From Ruminococcus sp. (GTDB lineage: Bacteria > Bacillota > Clostridia > Oscillospirales > Acutalibacteraceae), in the NCBI GenBank assembly GCA_004555265.1, contig SFIQ01000001.1:124001-188000 (forward strand): 64,000 nucleotides of DNA. Reading direction: 5' to 3'. How positions within the stretch are numbered: the stretch's first letter is position 1; the number at the start of each line of letters is the position of its first letter. The notes beneath the pieces are model-generated. The model saw only the letters and a program-made list of their open reading frames with translations, ran no database searches and had not been told where the DNA came from. Shown piece by piece: positions 34,978 to 43,455 of this stretch. Made by a program: the position numbers and the translations under genes.

Positions 34978-36471
34978 TTATATACCGAGCATTTCAAATA
35001 CAACCTGCGCCATATCCTCTTTGGCGGCAACCTTGGTAAAACGCGGCGTTTTCCCCTTCAAGGTCGCAAGTTGCGGCGGCACGGGTTCACCGGATTTTTC
35101 ATGCAATTCTTCCACCATGGAGAACTCGTCCTGCGACTGAATGTTGTTTTCCAATGCACTTAATACGCTCTTTGAGAACTTGTACGGATTGGCGGTAGAG
35201 GCAATCACAGTCGGTGTATTGTCTCCCGTTTTCATTTTATATGCCGCATACACATTGACGGCAACCGCCGTATGCGTATCGCAAAGATAATGGTATTCGT
35301 CAAAAATTTTACGAATGGTGCGCTTGGTATCCGTATCGTCACAATACCCTGCCGCAAACAATTCCGAAATAGATTTTTGAATTTTTTCACTGACGGTATA
35401 GGTGCCGTTTGCGGCAAGCTGATCCATAAGGGCTTTGGTCTGTTCGGCATCCTGCTCGGAAAGTGCAAACAGCAAACGCTCCAAATTGCTGGAAATCAAA
35501 ATATCCATCGACGGCGAAGTGGTGCAGTAGAACGGGCGGTTTTTATTATAAGTACCCGTGGTTAAAAAGTCGGTCAACACATTATTCGCATTGGAAGCAC
35601 AAATCAGTTTGCCGATAGGCACACCCATTTGCTTTGCATAATATGCCGCCAAAATATTGCCGAAATTGCCTGTCGGCACAACCACATTCATCGGTGCACC
35701 GAGTTTTAAGCGTTCGGATTTGACCATATCGCAATAAGCCGAAACATAGTAAACAATCTGCGGTACCAATCTGCCCCAGTTAATGGAGTTTGCCGAAGAA
35801 AATGCCAAATGATTTTCTTTGAACTTCTGTTCAATTTCACGGTTGGTAAAAATGGACTTCACGCCGCTTTGTGCATCGTCAAAATTGCCCTCAATCGCAC
35901 AAACGCTGACATTATTCCCCTCTTGCGTGGTCATTTGCAATTTTTGCATGGGGCTGACGCCGTCCACAGGGTAAAACACCAAAATTTCGGTATTCGGAAC
36001 ATCCTTAAAGCCTTCCAAAGCGGCTTTGCCTGTGTCGCCGGAGGTGGCGACCAAAATCACGATTTTTGTGTTTTTCAGCGTTTTATTGGCGGAAACTGTC
36101 AGCAAATACGGCAAAAGCTGCAATGCCATATCCTTAAATGCACAGGTAGGCCCTCTCCAAAGTTCCAAAATATTCGCCGTATCATTAAGCGCATAGAGCG
36201 GCGCAATCTGCGGCGAACTGAATTTTTCCGCCTTATAAGCGCCCTCTACACACATAGAAAGCTCATCATCGGTAAAATCGGTTAAGTAGAGCTTTAAGAC
36301 CTCTTTTGCACGCCCGATATAGTCAAGACGCGCCAATTTTTCAATATCCACAAGGTTCAGCGTCGGAATGGTCATCGGCACGAACAAACCGCCGTCCGCC
36401 GAAATGCCTTTCGCAATCGCCTCCGCCGCAGAAACGCGCACGGAGCTGTCTCTTGTACTCGTATACACCAT
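34978..36471 (-). CDS. thrC: Threonine synthase
   Basis: This 497-aa PLP enzyme converts O-phosphohomoserine to threonine. The PLP-binding Lys is in GPTCAFKDMALQLLP and the phosphate-binding loop in VATSGDTGKAA. The N-terminal segment STRDSSVRVSAAEAI matches the family. The length matches the longer (ThrC type 2) form. It has its own promoter (36502-36530) and is not next to other threonine genes. Confidence 0.96.
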   Translation of the reverse strand: MVYTSTRDSSVRVSAAEAIAKGISADGGLFVPMTIPTLNLVDIEKLARLDYIGRAKEVLKLYLTDFTDDELSMCVEGAYKAEKFSSPQIAPLYALNDTANILELWRGPTCAFKDMALQLLPYLLTVSANKTLKNTKIVILVATSGDTGKAALEGFKDVPNTEILVFYPVDGVSPMQKLQMTTQEGNNVSVCAIEGNFDDAQSGVKSIFTNREIEQKFKENHLAFSSANSINWGRLVPQIVYYVSAYCDMVKSERLKLGAPMNVVVPTGNFGNILAAYYAKQMGVPIGKLICASNANNVLTDFLTTGTYNKNRPFYCTTSPSMDILISSNLERLLFALSEQDAEQTKALMDQLAANGTYTVSEKIQKSISELFAAGYCDDTDTKRTIRKIFDEYHYLCDTHTAVAVNVYAAYKMKTGDNTPTVIASTANPYKFSKSVLSALENNIQSQDEFSMVEELHEKSGEPVPPQLATLKGKTPRFTKVAAKEDMAQVVFEMLGI

Positions 36472-36501
36472 ACGTTACACTCCCAACATAAAATTCAACA
36501 T

Positions 36502-36530
36502 ATTTTACCATAGGATTTAAAGATTTGCAA
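36502..36530 (-). promoter_or_regulatory. Promoter of thrC
   Basis: On the minus strand TTGCAA (36530-36525), 17 bases, TAAAAT (36507-36502). The -35 overlaps the last codons of the upstream dipeptidase gene. Confidence 0.65.
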
Positions 36531-37455
36531 TGAGAAATCTATATCCGTTTTCAAAGAAAATCTTTTGCAGCGTTTTTTCGGAAATACCGTGCTGTAAAAG
36601 GTAATCGGCAAGATACGGAGTATTCTCTATCCCGTCCAAGGATGGGTGTACGGTACAACCGTCATAGTCACAGCCGAACGACAAAATATTCTCTGCGCCC
36701 AAATTTAAAAAGTGTGAAATATGGCGTAAAACCGCATCCGCCCCGGTTTGCCCATCGTTTCCTAAAAAATCGGCGCATAAATTGATACCGATAAGCCCGT
36801 TTCGTTCTGTCAATATTTTAATTTGTTCATCGGTCAAATTGCGTGCTTTTGCATAGGGATTGTTTACAATATCCGCGTCGGAATGACTGGCTAAGAACGG
36901 CTTTTCGGTGTATTCTGCAACATCGTAAAAGCCACGCTCGTTTAAGTGCGAAACATCGACAAGCATATGCATATTCTGCATTTTTTGCACAACTTGCTTG
37001 CCGAAATCGGTAAGCCCGCCTTTGTTTTCCGCAAAACAGCCATTGCCTATTTCATTGGTGTCATTCCAAGTCAGCGTCATCAGACGAACACCGTCGTGAT
37101 AAAGCCCGTCAAGCTTTTCGAGGTCGCCGCCCAACACCGCGCCGCCCTCGACGGCAAGAACGGCGGCAACCTTGTGCGCAAAAAATGCCGTTTCAATATC
37201 TGCCGCAGTTTTACAGGGTAGAATTCTCTCTGCATTTTCGGCACATTCCCCGTAAAAACAATCCCGCACGGCTTGATAATAGGTAAACGCCGCCTCTCCC
37301 CGCTTTTCATCGGGAATCCATATGGCAAGCACCTGTCCGTAGGATGCAAACGAACTGCTTTTTTGCAAATCAATATGCAAATCATTTCTTGCAAGATGCT
37401 TATTTTGCAGATAGCACTCGCCGATGGTATCACAGTGAAAATCAAAAAATCTCAT
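36517..37455 (-). CDS. Membrane dipeptidase family protein (peptidase M19)
   Basis: This 312-aa zinc enzyme of the renal-dipeptidase type cleaves dipeptides, including those with D-residues. Metal-ligand motifs are FHCDT, VEGG, VDVSHLN and ASHSD, and CDYDG lies near the C-terminus. No signal peptide is seen, so it is cytoplasmic. Its start overlaps the end of yraN by 4 bases (ATGA). It is the last gene of lepB-lepB-rbgA-rnhB-yraN-dipeptidase. Confidence 0.92.
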   Translation of the reverse strand: MRFFDFHCDTIGECYLQNKHLARNDLHIDLQKSSSFASYGQVLAIWIPDEKRGEAAFTYYQAVRDCFYGECAENAERILPCKTAADIETAFFAHKVAAVLAVEGGAVLGGDLEKLDGLYHDGVRLMTLTWNDTNEIGNGCFAENKGGLTDFGKQVVQKMQNMHMLVDVSHLNERGFYDVAEYTEKPFLASHSDADIVNNPYAKARNLTDEQIKILTERNGLIGINLCADFLGNDGQTGADAVLRHISHFLNLGAENILSFGCDYDGCTVHPSLDGIENTPYLADYLLQHGISEKTLQKIFFENGYRFLIANL

Positions 37456-37817
37456 TTACCCTCTCCGTTATACGCATTTTTAATGAGGCGGATTTTGCGG
37501 ACTGTCTCGCCGTGCATATATACCTCGACAATGTCAAACCGCGGTTGTTTATTGCCGTTATACTGCGCCAAAAACAAATTTGCCGCCGCAATCAGCTTTT
37601 TGCGTTTGGGAAAATCAACTGCGTCTGCCGCCGCAAAGCGACTGTTTTCCGCACGCGTTTTTACCTCGGTAAAACAAATATATTTTTCATTTTCGGCGAT
37701 AATGTCAATTTCGCCCAAACGGCAACGGTAATTTGCCGCAAGAATCCGATAGCCGTTTTCGCGTAAATAGCGCGCCGCTTCCACCTCGCCGCGCGAGCCG
37801 GTTTTCGCCTTATTCAT
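37452..37817 (-). CDS. yraN: YraN/UPF0102 family nuclease-like protein
   Basis: This 121-aa protein has the restriction-endonuclease-like core of UPF0102: GSRGEVEAARYL, RCRLGEIDIIA (with the catalytic-type E-x-D) and FTEVKTR (E-x-K). It is often found next to rnhB, as here. Its cellular role is unclear; a nuclease involved in DNA processing has been proposed for relatives. It overlaps rnhB by 8 bases. Confidence 0.9.
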   Translation of the reverse strand: MNKAKTGSRGEVEAARYLRENGYRILAANYRCRLGEIDIIAENEKYICFTEVKTRAENSRFAAADAVDFPKRKKLIAAANLFLAQYNGNKQPRFDIVEVYMHGETVRKIRLIKNAYNGEGK

Positions 37818-38427
37818 TCTCGTTTTCTCCGATTATCTTTTTCAAAAAGGTTTTGCGGTGCACGGGAGATATGCCGCATTCGGCAAGTTTTTCATAATGG
37901 AGCTTTGTGCCGTAGCCTTTGTGCTTTTCAAATGCATACTGCGGATATATTTCGGCAAGCTCGAGCATAAAGCGGTCACGGCTGACCTTGGCAAGCACGG
38001 AAGCCGCCGCAATCGATATTGATTTTGCATCGCCCTTTATGACAGTCACTTCCGGGCACACCCCGATTTTCGGCTTTTGGTTGCCGTCAATCAACAGCAA
38101 ATCCGGTGTTACCGATAATTGTTCCACCGCACGACGCATTGCCAAAAAGGTTGCATTTAATATATTGATTTCATCAATTTCGCATTCCGTGGCAAAACCG
38201 ATACCGTACGCAATCGCTTTTTCCTGTATGACAGGGAAAAGCGCCTCGCGTTTTTTCTCGGTCAGTTTTTTGGAGTCATTCAAGCCCTCGATCACCGTAT
38301 CGGGGCTTAAAATGACAGCAGCGGCATATACAGGGCCTGCAAGCGGCCCTCTTCCCGCCTCATCTACCCCGCAAATGACGCTGTATCCTTGATTTCCGTA
38401 TTCGTTCTCAATCGAAAAATCTACCAT
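37810..38427 (-). CDS. rnhB: Ribonuclease HII
   Basis: This 205-aa enzyme nicks RNA-DNA hybrids 5' to embedded ribonucleotides. The N-terminal motif CGVDEAGRGPLAGPV supplies the catalytic Asp and Glu and the GRG loop. LLIDGNQ and ASVLAKVSRDR follow. It starts directly after the rbgA stop. Confidence 0.96.
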   Translation of the reverse strand: MVDFSIENEYGNQGYSVICGVDEAGRGPLAGPVYAAAVILSPDTVIEGLNDSKKLTEKKREALFPVIQEKAIAYGIGFATECEIDEINILNATFLAMRRAVEQLSVTPDLLLIDGNQKPKIGVCPEVTVIKGDAKSISIAAASVLAKVSRDRFMLELAEIYPQYAFEKHKGYGTKLHYEKLAECGISPVHRKTFLKKIIGENENE

Positions 38428-39297
38428 TCAGTCACCCACTCTGTCGAGCGTGATTTTTCCGAGCTTGCCGCCGCGGTATTCATCCAACAGCATGACGGAA
38501 ACACGAGTGTAATCCACTTCGCCGCCCTTGATAATCATACCGCGCTTTCGCCCGATTAACTCTAACAGTTCCCACGGCTGTATATCTGCAAAATCACTGA
38601 TTTTATAGCGTTCCGCAAGGCGGTCGGCGTATTCGGTCTGCATAATCTCCAAAAGCCTTACCGCCAAAGTTTCGCAATCGACAACCGTATCCTTCACAGA
38701 CCCGATAAACGCCAATTTATCGCCCACCTTCGGGTCATCGAATTTCGGCCACAGCACGCCGGGCGTGTCGAGCAGTTCCATCCCGTTGCCAATCACAAAC
38801 CACCGGTTGTGGCGTGTAACACCCGCTTTGTCGGCAACCTCGGCGCGGTTACGCCCTGCCATTTTATTGATAAAAGAGGATTTTCCCGTATTCGGAATCC
38901 CAACGACCATAATCCGCAAGGGCTTTCCGGCCATACCGCGTGCTTCATTTTTTTCGATTTTTTCTTTTAAGACCTCACGCATTAACGGCACAAATTGATT
39001 TAAACCTTTGCCGCTTTTGCAGTCCACAGGTAAAACCGCGGCACAGGTCTTTTGATAATGCGCCATCCACCGCTTTGTTGCACGGTCATCGGCAACATCG
39101 CATTTATTGAGCAGTACAATCCGCGGTTTATCTCCGATTAAATCGGAGAGTTCGGGATTGCGGCTGCTTTCGGGCACGCGTGCGTCCAACACCTCGGTTA
39201 CGGCATCTACCTGCGGCAAGCATTCTTTAATCAGCCGCCGTGTTTTTGCCATATGCCCCGGGAACCATTGCACAGTTTGCTTAATTGAATCTGCCAT
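38428..39297 (-). CDS. rbgA: Ribosome biogenesis GTPase RbgA (YlqF)
   Basis: This 289-aa circularly permuted GTPase acts in late 50S subunit assembly. The motif order is G4 (LNKCD) before G1 (GIPNTGKSSFINK) and G3 (DTPGV), as expected for the YlqF group. The N-terminal WFPGHMAK segment is characteristic. It sits between lepB and rnhB, the standard Firmicutes order. Confidence 0.96.
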   Translation of the reverse strand: MADSIKQTVQWFPGHMAKTRRLIKECLPQVDAVTEVLDARVPESSRNPELSDLIGDKPRIVLLNKCDVADDRATKRWMAHYQKTCAAVLPVDCKSGKGLNQFVPLMREVLKEKIEKNEARGMAGKPLRIMVVGIPNTGKSSFINKMAGRNRAEVADKAGVTRHNRWFVIGNGMELLDTPGVLWPKFDDPKVGDKLAFIGSVKDTVVDCETLAVRLLEIMQTEYADRLAERYKISDFADIQPWELLELIGRKRGMIIKGGEVDYTRVSVMLLDEYRGGKLGKITLDRVGD

Positions 39298-39303
39298 ACT
39301 CTG

Positions 39304-39837
39304 TTACTCCGCGTGATTTAACAGCAACTGACTGTCGCCGATACGGTAAACGGCTTCGCCGACAATGTAGCGGGTATCAATCATACCGACGGCACTGTCG
39401 CGACTGTCGGTAGAACGGTTGCGATTATCCCCCATCACAAAGACACAGCCTTCGGGCACCGTCACTGGATAACTCCAAGTCCCTTGGACGAGCACCGGTT
39501 CTGCAATATAGGGTTCGTCTAAAACCGCACCGTCCACAATCACCTGATGGGTTTTTCCGTTGATTTCAACAGTCTGGCCCTCGGTCGCAATTACGCGCTT
39601 AATCAGCACCTTGTTAAACGCATTCGGTTGGGAAATGACAACAATGTCCCCGCGCTCGACCGTCCAATCCCGCGCAGTAATCAGTACCTTGTTCCCGTTA
39701 CGGAGGGTATTGTTCATAGAATCACCGTCTACGGCGGAAATTTTAAAAACAAAGGTGAAAATCAAGCAAACCGCCAAAACAGCAGAAACCAATATGGAGG
39801 CAAAATCATAAATATTGCGAATTATTTTTTCATTCAT
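39304..39837 (-). CDS. lepB: Signal peptidase I, copy 1
   Basis: This 177-aa protein has one N-terminal membrane helix and the catalytic Ser in VDGDSMNNTL and Lys in VLIKRVIA. GDNRNRSTDSRD is the conserved C-terminal box. It cleaves signal peptides of exported proteins outside the membrane. It overlaps the preceding lepB copy by 8 bases; the pair looks like a tandem duplication. Confidence 0.95.
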   Translation of the reverse strand: MNEKIIRNIYDFASILVSAVLAVCLIFTFVFKISAVDGDSMNNTLRNGNKVLITARDWTVERGDIVVISQPNAFNKVLIKRVIATEGQTVEINGKTHQVIVDGAVLDEPYIAEPVLVQGTWSYPVTVPEGCVFVMGDNRNRSTDSRDSAVGMIDTRYIVGEAVYRIGDSQLLLNHAE

Positions 39838-40432
39838 AGTTCTCTAACGACCATTCTCCGAAAGGATAAAAGCGGAATTCAGCCACACCCAATATGTATC
39901 GGGTATCAATAAAACCAACGGTTTTCGATCGGCTGTCTAAGGAATTGTTGCGATTGTCCCCCATTACAAAGACGCACCCTTCGGGTACGGTAATGGGAAA
40001 AGCCACATTGGACATACGGTTGGTCGGCTCATAAATATACGGCTCATTGAGCACCTCGCCGTTCACGGTCACCTTGCCTTCGACAAAGTCAATATTGACC
40101 TCATCCCCGCCGAAAGCAATTACGCGTTTAATCAACGGCTCGTTCAAGGAATTCGGTTGGGTAATCACCACAATATCCCCGCGTTCGATTTTTGTGTTAA
40201 TCGCACGCACGGCAAGCCAATCACCGTCTTGCAACGTGGGCTTCATAGACTCCCCGCTGACTCCGACAATGCGGAAGCAGAAAGTAAAAATAATCAATAT
40301 GGTTAAGAAAGCATAGACCAAAGAATCCAGCCACTCATACACAAATTTCCATTGCTTCGGCGCCGACAGTTCTTCGGTATCAAATTCCTCAAACGGGACA
40401 ACAAATTGCTCGGATTTTCTCAAAATACACAC
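39830..40432 (-). CDS. lepB: Signal peptidase I, copy 2
   Basis: This 200-aa protein has a charged cytoplasmic N-terminus of about 30 residues, one membrane helix, catalytic Ser in VSGESMKPTL and Lys in PLIKRVIAF, and box GDNRNNSLDSRS. It is clearly similar to the next gene but longer at the N-terminus. It is first in the operon, with a good promoter at 40452-40480. Two enzymes may differ in substrate preference (inference). Confidence 0.95.
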   Translation of the reverse strand: MCILRKSEQFVVPFEEFDTEELSAPKQWKFVYEWLDSLVYAFLTILIIFTFCFRIVGVSGESMKPTLQDGDWLAVRAINTKIERGDIVVITQPNSLNEPLIKRVIAFGGDEVNIDFVEGKVTVNGEVLNEPYIYEPTNRMSNVAFPITVPEGCVFVMGDNRNNSLDSRSKTVGFIDTRYILGVAEFRFYPFGEWSLENYE

Positions 40433-40451
40433 CTACCCTATTATCCCGAAT

Positions 40452-40480
40452 ATTTTACACCAAATTCCGAAAGATTGCAA
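40452..40480 (-). promoter_or_regulatory. Promoter of the lepB-rbgA-rnhB operon
   Basis: On the minus strand TTGCAA (40480-40475), 17 bases, TAAAAT (40457-40452), about 20 bases before the first start codon. Confidence 0.7.
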
Positions 40481-40531
40481 CAGAAATTCGCAGACTGTAA
40501 GAAAAGTATTGCCAAATAATTTGTGTATAAG

Positions 40532-40573
40532 AAAATGTCGACATCTTCGATTACTCGAAAATGTCGACATTTT
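40532..40573 (-). terminator. Terminator of tRNA-Arg
   Basis: The 13-bp arms AAAATGTCGACAT and ATGTCGACATTTT (40532-40544, 40561-40573) enclose an inner TTCG/CGAA stem, followed on the minus strand by TTTTC. Each arm itself contains the palindrome ATGTCGACAT, so the arms also look like a direct repeat. Confidence 0.75.
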
Positions 40574-40578
40574 AATCT

Positions 40579-40655
40579 TGGCGCGCTTGACTGGATTCGA
40601 ACCAGCGGCCTTTAGAGTCGGAGTCTAACGCTCTATCCAGCTGAGCTACAAGCGC
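40579..40655 (-). tRNA. tRNA-Arg (anticodon CCG)
   Basis: On the minus strand GCGCTTG pairs with CAAGCGC. The anticodon stem TTAGA/TCTAA encloses loop CTCCGAC (anticodon CCG), the T-loop reads TTCGAAT, and the CCA end is encoded (40581-40579). It is 77 bases including CCA. Confidence 0.96.
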
Positions 40656-40660
40656 ATATC

Positions 40661-40688
40661 AAACTGTTTCATCGGAATGAAACAGTTT
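40661..40688. terminator. Hairpin between ychF and tRNA-Arg
   Basis: Perfect 12-bp arms AAACTGTTTCAT/ATGAAACAGTTT with a 4-base loop. No strong T-tract follows on the minus strand. It may be a weak terminator after ychF or a processing signal before the tRNA. Confidence 0.55.
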
Positions 40689-40696
40689 ATTTTCAT

Positions 40697-41791
40697 TTAC
40701 ACATTGAAACGGAACAGCACGATGTCGCCGTCCTGCATTACATAGTCTTTGCCTTCGGAACGGATTTTACCCTTTTCCTTTGCCGCCTGCATGGTACCGC
40801 AAGCCATCAGGTCATCAAATGAAATCACCTCGGCACGAATAAAGCCGCGTTCAAAATCGCTGTGGATTTTCCCTGCCGCCTGCGGCGCTTTTGTACCTTT
40901 GGTAATCGTCCAAGCGCGCACCTCAGGCTCGCCCGCGGTTAAGTAAGAAATCAACCCCAACAAATGATAGGAGCGCTGAATCAGCAAATCCAAACCGCCC
41001 TGTTCAATGCCCAAATCCGCAAGGAACATTTCTTTTTCCTCTTTGGAAAGAGACGCGATTTGTGCTTCGAGCTCCGCACAAATCGGCAAAACCTCCGCGC
41101 CCTCCGCCGCGGCAATTTGGCAGACGGCTTTGTAACGCGCATTTTCCGCAATGGAATTTGCGAAATCGTTCTCACTCATATTGCAAGCGTAAATGACGGG
41201 CTTAGAGGAAAGCAGAGCGACGGTAGAAAGCATTTCTTTTTCCTCGTCGGTCATTTCCACAGCACGCGCATTCACGCCGTTTTCGAGTTCTTTGCGCAAG
41301 CGTTCAAAGAATTCAACCTCTGCTTGTAAAGATTTGTCGCCTTTCATCGCCTTTTTACTGCGGTCAATGCGGCGGTCTAAAATCTCAATATCCGATAAAA
41401 TCAGTTCCAGATTGATGGTTTCAATATCGCGCTGCGGGTCAACACTGCCCTCGACATGGATGATATCATCATCGTCAAAGCAACGCACCACATGGATAAT
41501 GGCATCCACCTCACGAATGTGCGACAAGAACTTGTTGCCTAAACCCTCTCCCTTAGAAGCACCTTTGACAAGACCTGCAATATCCACAAATTCAATGGTT
41601 GCGGGCGTCAGCTTTTGCGGGTGATACATTTCGGCAAGCTTGTCGAGACGCTTGTCAGGCACGGCCACCACACCGACATTCGGCTCAATCGTGCAAAACG
41701 CATAGTTTGCAGACTGCGCACCGGCATTTGTTATGGCGTTAAACAATGTACTTTTTCCGACATTCGGTAACCCGACAATCCCCAATTTCAT
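40697..41791 (-). CDS. ychF: Ribosome-binding ATPase YchF (Obg/OLA1 family)
   Basis: This 364-aa protein of normal length has GLPNVGKSTLFNA (P-loop), DIAGLVKGASKGEGLGN and the C-terminal TGS-like domain (LISYLTAGEPEVRAW). It belongs to the GTPase superfamily but hydrolyses ATP, and binds ribosomes in stress responses. It has its own promoter (41828-41856). Confidence 0.97.
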   Translation of the reverse strand: MKLGIVGLPNVGKSTLFNAITNAGAQSANYAFCTIEPNVGVVAVPDKRLDKLAEMYHPQKLTPATIEFVDIAGLVKGASKGEGLGNKFLSHIREVDAIIHVVRCFDDDDIIHVEGSVDPQRDIETINLELILSDIEILDRRIDRSKKAMKGDKSLQAEVEFFERLRKELENGVNARAVEMTDEEKEMLSTVALLSSKPVIYACNMSENDFANSIAENARYKAVCQIAAAEGAEVLPICAELEAQIASLSKEEKEMFLADLGIEQGGLDLLIQRSYHLLGLISYLTAGEPEVRAWTITKGTKAPQAAGKIHSDFERGFIRAEVISFDDLMACGTMQAAKEKGKIRSEGKDYVMQDGDIVLFRFNV

Positions 41792-41827
41792 CTTTTGTTC
41801 ATTCCTTCAATTTGGTAAGCGTTGTTT

Positions 41828-41856
41828 ATTATACACGCAAGGCGAAAAAATTTCAA
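41828..41856 (-). promoter_or_regulatory. Promoter of ychF
   Basis: On the minus strand TTGAAA (41856-41851), 17 bases, TATAAT (41833-41828). The -35 overlaps the stop codon of the upstream EIIC gene. Confidence 0.75.
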
Positions 41857-43343
41857 CTGTCTTTTTTCACGAGATCCGCCGTTTCGGATTCTTGCGTGTT
41901 GTTTGTTTCCGCTGTCATATAGTTTTCAGGCAGTTTTCCGCGTTGCGCCTTAAAGGGAATCCACAGCTTTTGCGCATAATGACGGAATTCCAACACAATA
42001 TCACCGTCGCACGAAACATATGTACCGTGCTTTTTCTGCGAACGGTAGGCAAGCTCTTTAAACAGAAGCATAAACAAGCCGCCGATAAGCGCCCCGCCCA
42101 AAATAATAAAGAACAGCGGCAAACGGCAATGCAGCCAATCGCCCGAACGCAACGGCAAGGTAAAAGAAATATACATTTCGCCGCGTGCGAACATTTCCGA
42201 GAAGGTTTCGCCGTTGCCGTATTTCGGCAGTTCTGTTAAATACGCCGTATTGACAATCCCGCAAAGCGCCGTAAGAACGCCCGTTGCGGCAGAGCCGAGC
42301 ATCAGCCCTGGAATGACAGTTAAGGGACTGCGATACGCATAGGGCATCGAAAAAGCAACGGTTAATTTAATATTTTCAAAAAATGCGTTAATCGGACCGC
42401 TGACGGCAAAATTAAAGTCGTCCGCATCGCAGTTGCCACCCTTTTTCGTGATTTTTTGCAAAAGCACATTCATCAGCGGCACCCAGCCCACGGTAACAAA
42501 GCACGCACCGTAAATCGTCATCAAGCGCGCGTCACCAGCCGCGAAAGCGGCAATGCTGACAGCGAATGCAGACATCGAGACAGGTCCGATCAAATCAAAG
42601 CCGACCATTAAGCCCATCACCAATGCGCAAAGCACAACGGAACGGTCAGCAAGCGAAGTAAGCGGTGCAATCATCGCTTCGCCGAGCGCTTGGAACGGAA
42701 TTTCAATACCGTAATGTATCAACAAGAAGGTCAATGCTGCGGAAACCACAGGCATAATTAACACAAGCACAATCAAATCAACTTGTTCCAAAATACCGAC
42801 ACCCGTCAATGTTTCGGGGATTTTTTTGCCGGCCGCGCGTTTTTTCGCAAATGCATTGTCGAGTTTTCCGCCCAAAAATTCTTTACAGTTGTGCCAAGCA
42901 ATAAACAAATATTTAATGCAATACGCCAAAAATACCGCCATAATAAGATACCCCATATAGCCGATATTTGTGCCGCCGCCCATATTCAGCGGTGTTGCAA
43001 AATAAGCCTTGTAGGTTTCAACGCCCGAAATCGGTGTGCCCGCAAAATGGGCAAAGTAAATACTCAAAGCAAACGCCGGCGCAATCGCCGGTAGCCCTGC
43101 AATCAAATAGGACAGCACAACCGCCATCACCACAAAAAAGAAATCGGTTGCCCAAAACAAAATAAACCACAAAATATTTTCGTTTTGCGGCTCGGTTGCG
43201 CCCAAAATATGCTGAATACCAAGCACATTCTGCACAACGAAAAAGAACCCCGCCCCCAACGCGCCGAACAACTGCACAAGGAACATAATGGAGGTGGCAC
43301 GATTGATATTTTGCCGTAGCGACCGTATTTCGTTTTTGAGCAT
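41853..43343 (-). CDS. Orphan PTS EIIC-like membrane transporter (fructose-type fold)
   Basis: This 496-aa protein has about 9-10 membrane helices. Segments such as GGGTNIGYMGYLIM, LIMPVVSAALTFLL and the loop MVGFDLIGPVSMSAFA recall the EIIC domain of fructose-type phosphotransferase permeases. No EIIA or EIIB domain is fused to it or encoded nearby, so it may borrow partners or work without phosphorylation. A cytoplasmic C-terminal tail of about 60 residues is unlike known EIICs. I chose ATG 43343, 7 bases after GGGGG; a longer open frame to 43535 lacks a start signal. Confidence 0.6.
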   Translation of the reverse strand: MLKNEIRSLRQNINRATSIMFLVQLFGALGAGFFFVVQNVLGIQHILGATEPQNENILWFILFWATDFFFVVMAVVLSYLIAGLPAIAPAFALSIYFAHFAGTPISGVETYKAYFATPLNMGGGTNIGYMGYLIMAVFLAYCIKYLFIAWHNCKEFLGGKLDNAFAKKRAAGKKIPETLTGVGILEQVDLIVLVLIMPVVSAALTFLLIHYGIEIPFQALGEAMIAPLTSLADRSVVLCALVMGLMVGFDLIGPVSMSAFAVSIAAFAAGDARLMTIYGACFVTVGWVPLMNVLLQKITKKGGNCDADDFNFAVSGPINAFFENIKLTVAFSMPYAYRSPLTVIPGLMLGSAATGVLTALCGIVNTAYLTELPKYGNGETFSEMFARGEMYISFTLPLRSGDWLHCRLPLFFIILGGALIGGLFMLLFKELAYRSQKKHGTYVSCDGDIVLEFRHYAQKLWIPFKAQRGKLPENYMTAETNNTQESETADLVKKDS

Positions 43344-43420
43344 AAACATTCCCCCGTAGATTGAATTGTTTAAGTTTACCATAAAGATTGCATATGCGCA
43401 AGATTTTATCATAAAACAAT

Positions 43421-43448
43421 CCTGCCGAAAGCCATTTCTTTCAGCAGG
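43421..43448 (-). terminator. Terminator-like hairpin after the second ABC-F gene
   Basis: CCTGC(C)GAAAG pairs with CTTTC(A)GCAGG (43421-43431, 43438-43448) with one mismatch, followed on the minus strand by ATTGTTTTA. It lies 7 bases after the ABC-F stop. Confidence 0.65.
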
Positions 43449-43455
43449 CATGTAT

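Noticed and set aside
40532..40573. Possible CRISPR-like direct repeat AAAATGTCGACAT
   Set aside because: There are only two copies, and each is self-complementary. The pair forms a hairpin after tRNA-Arg.
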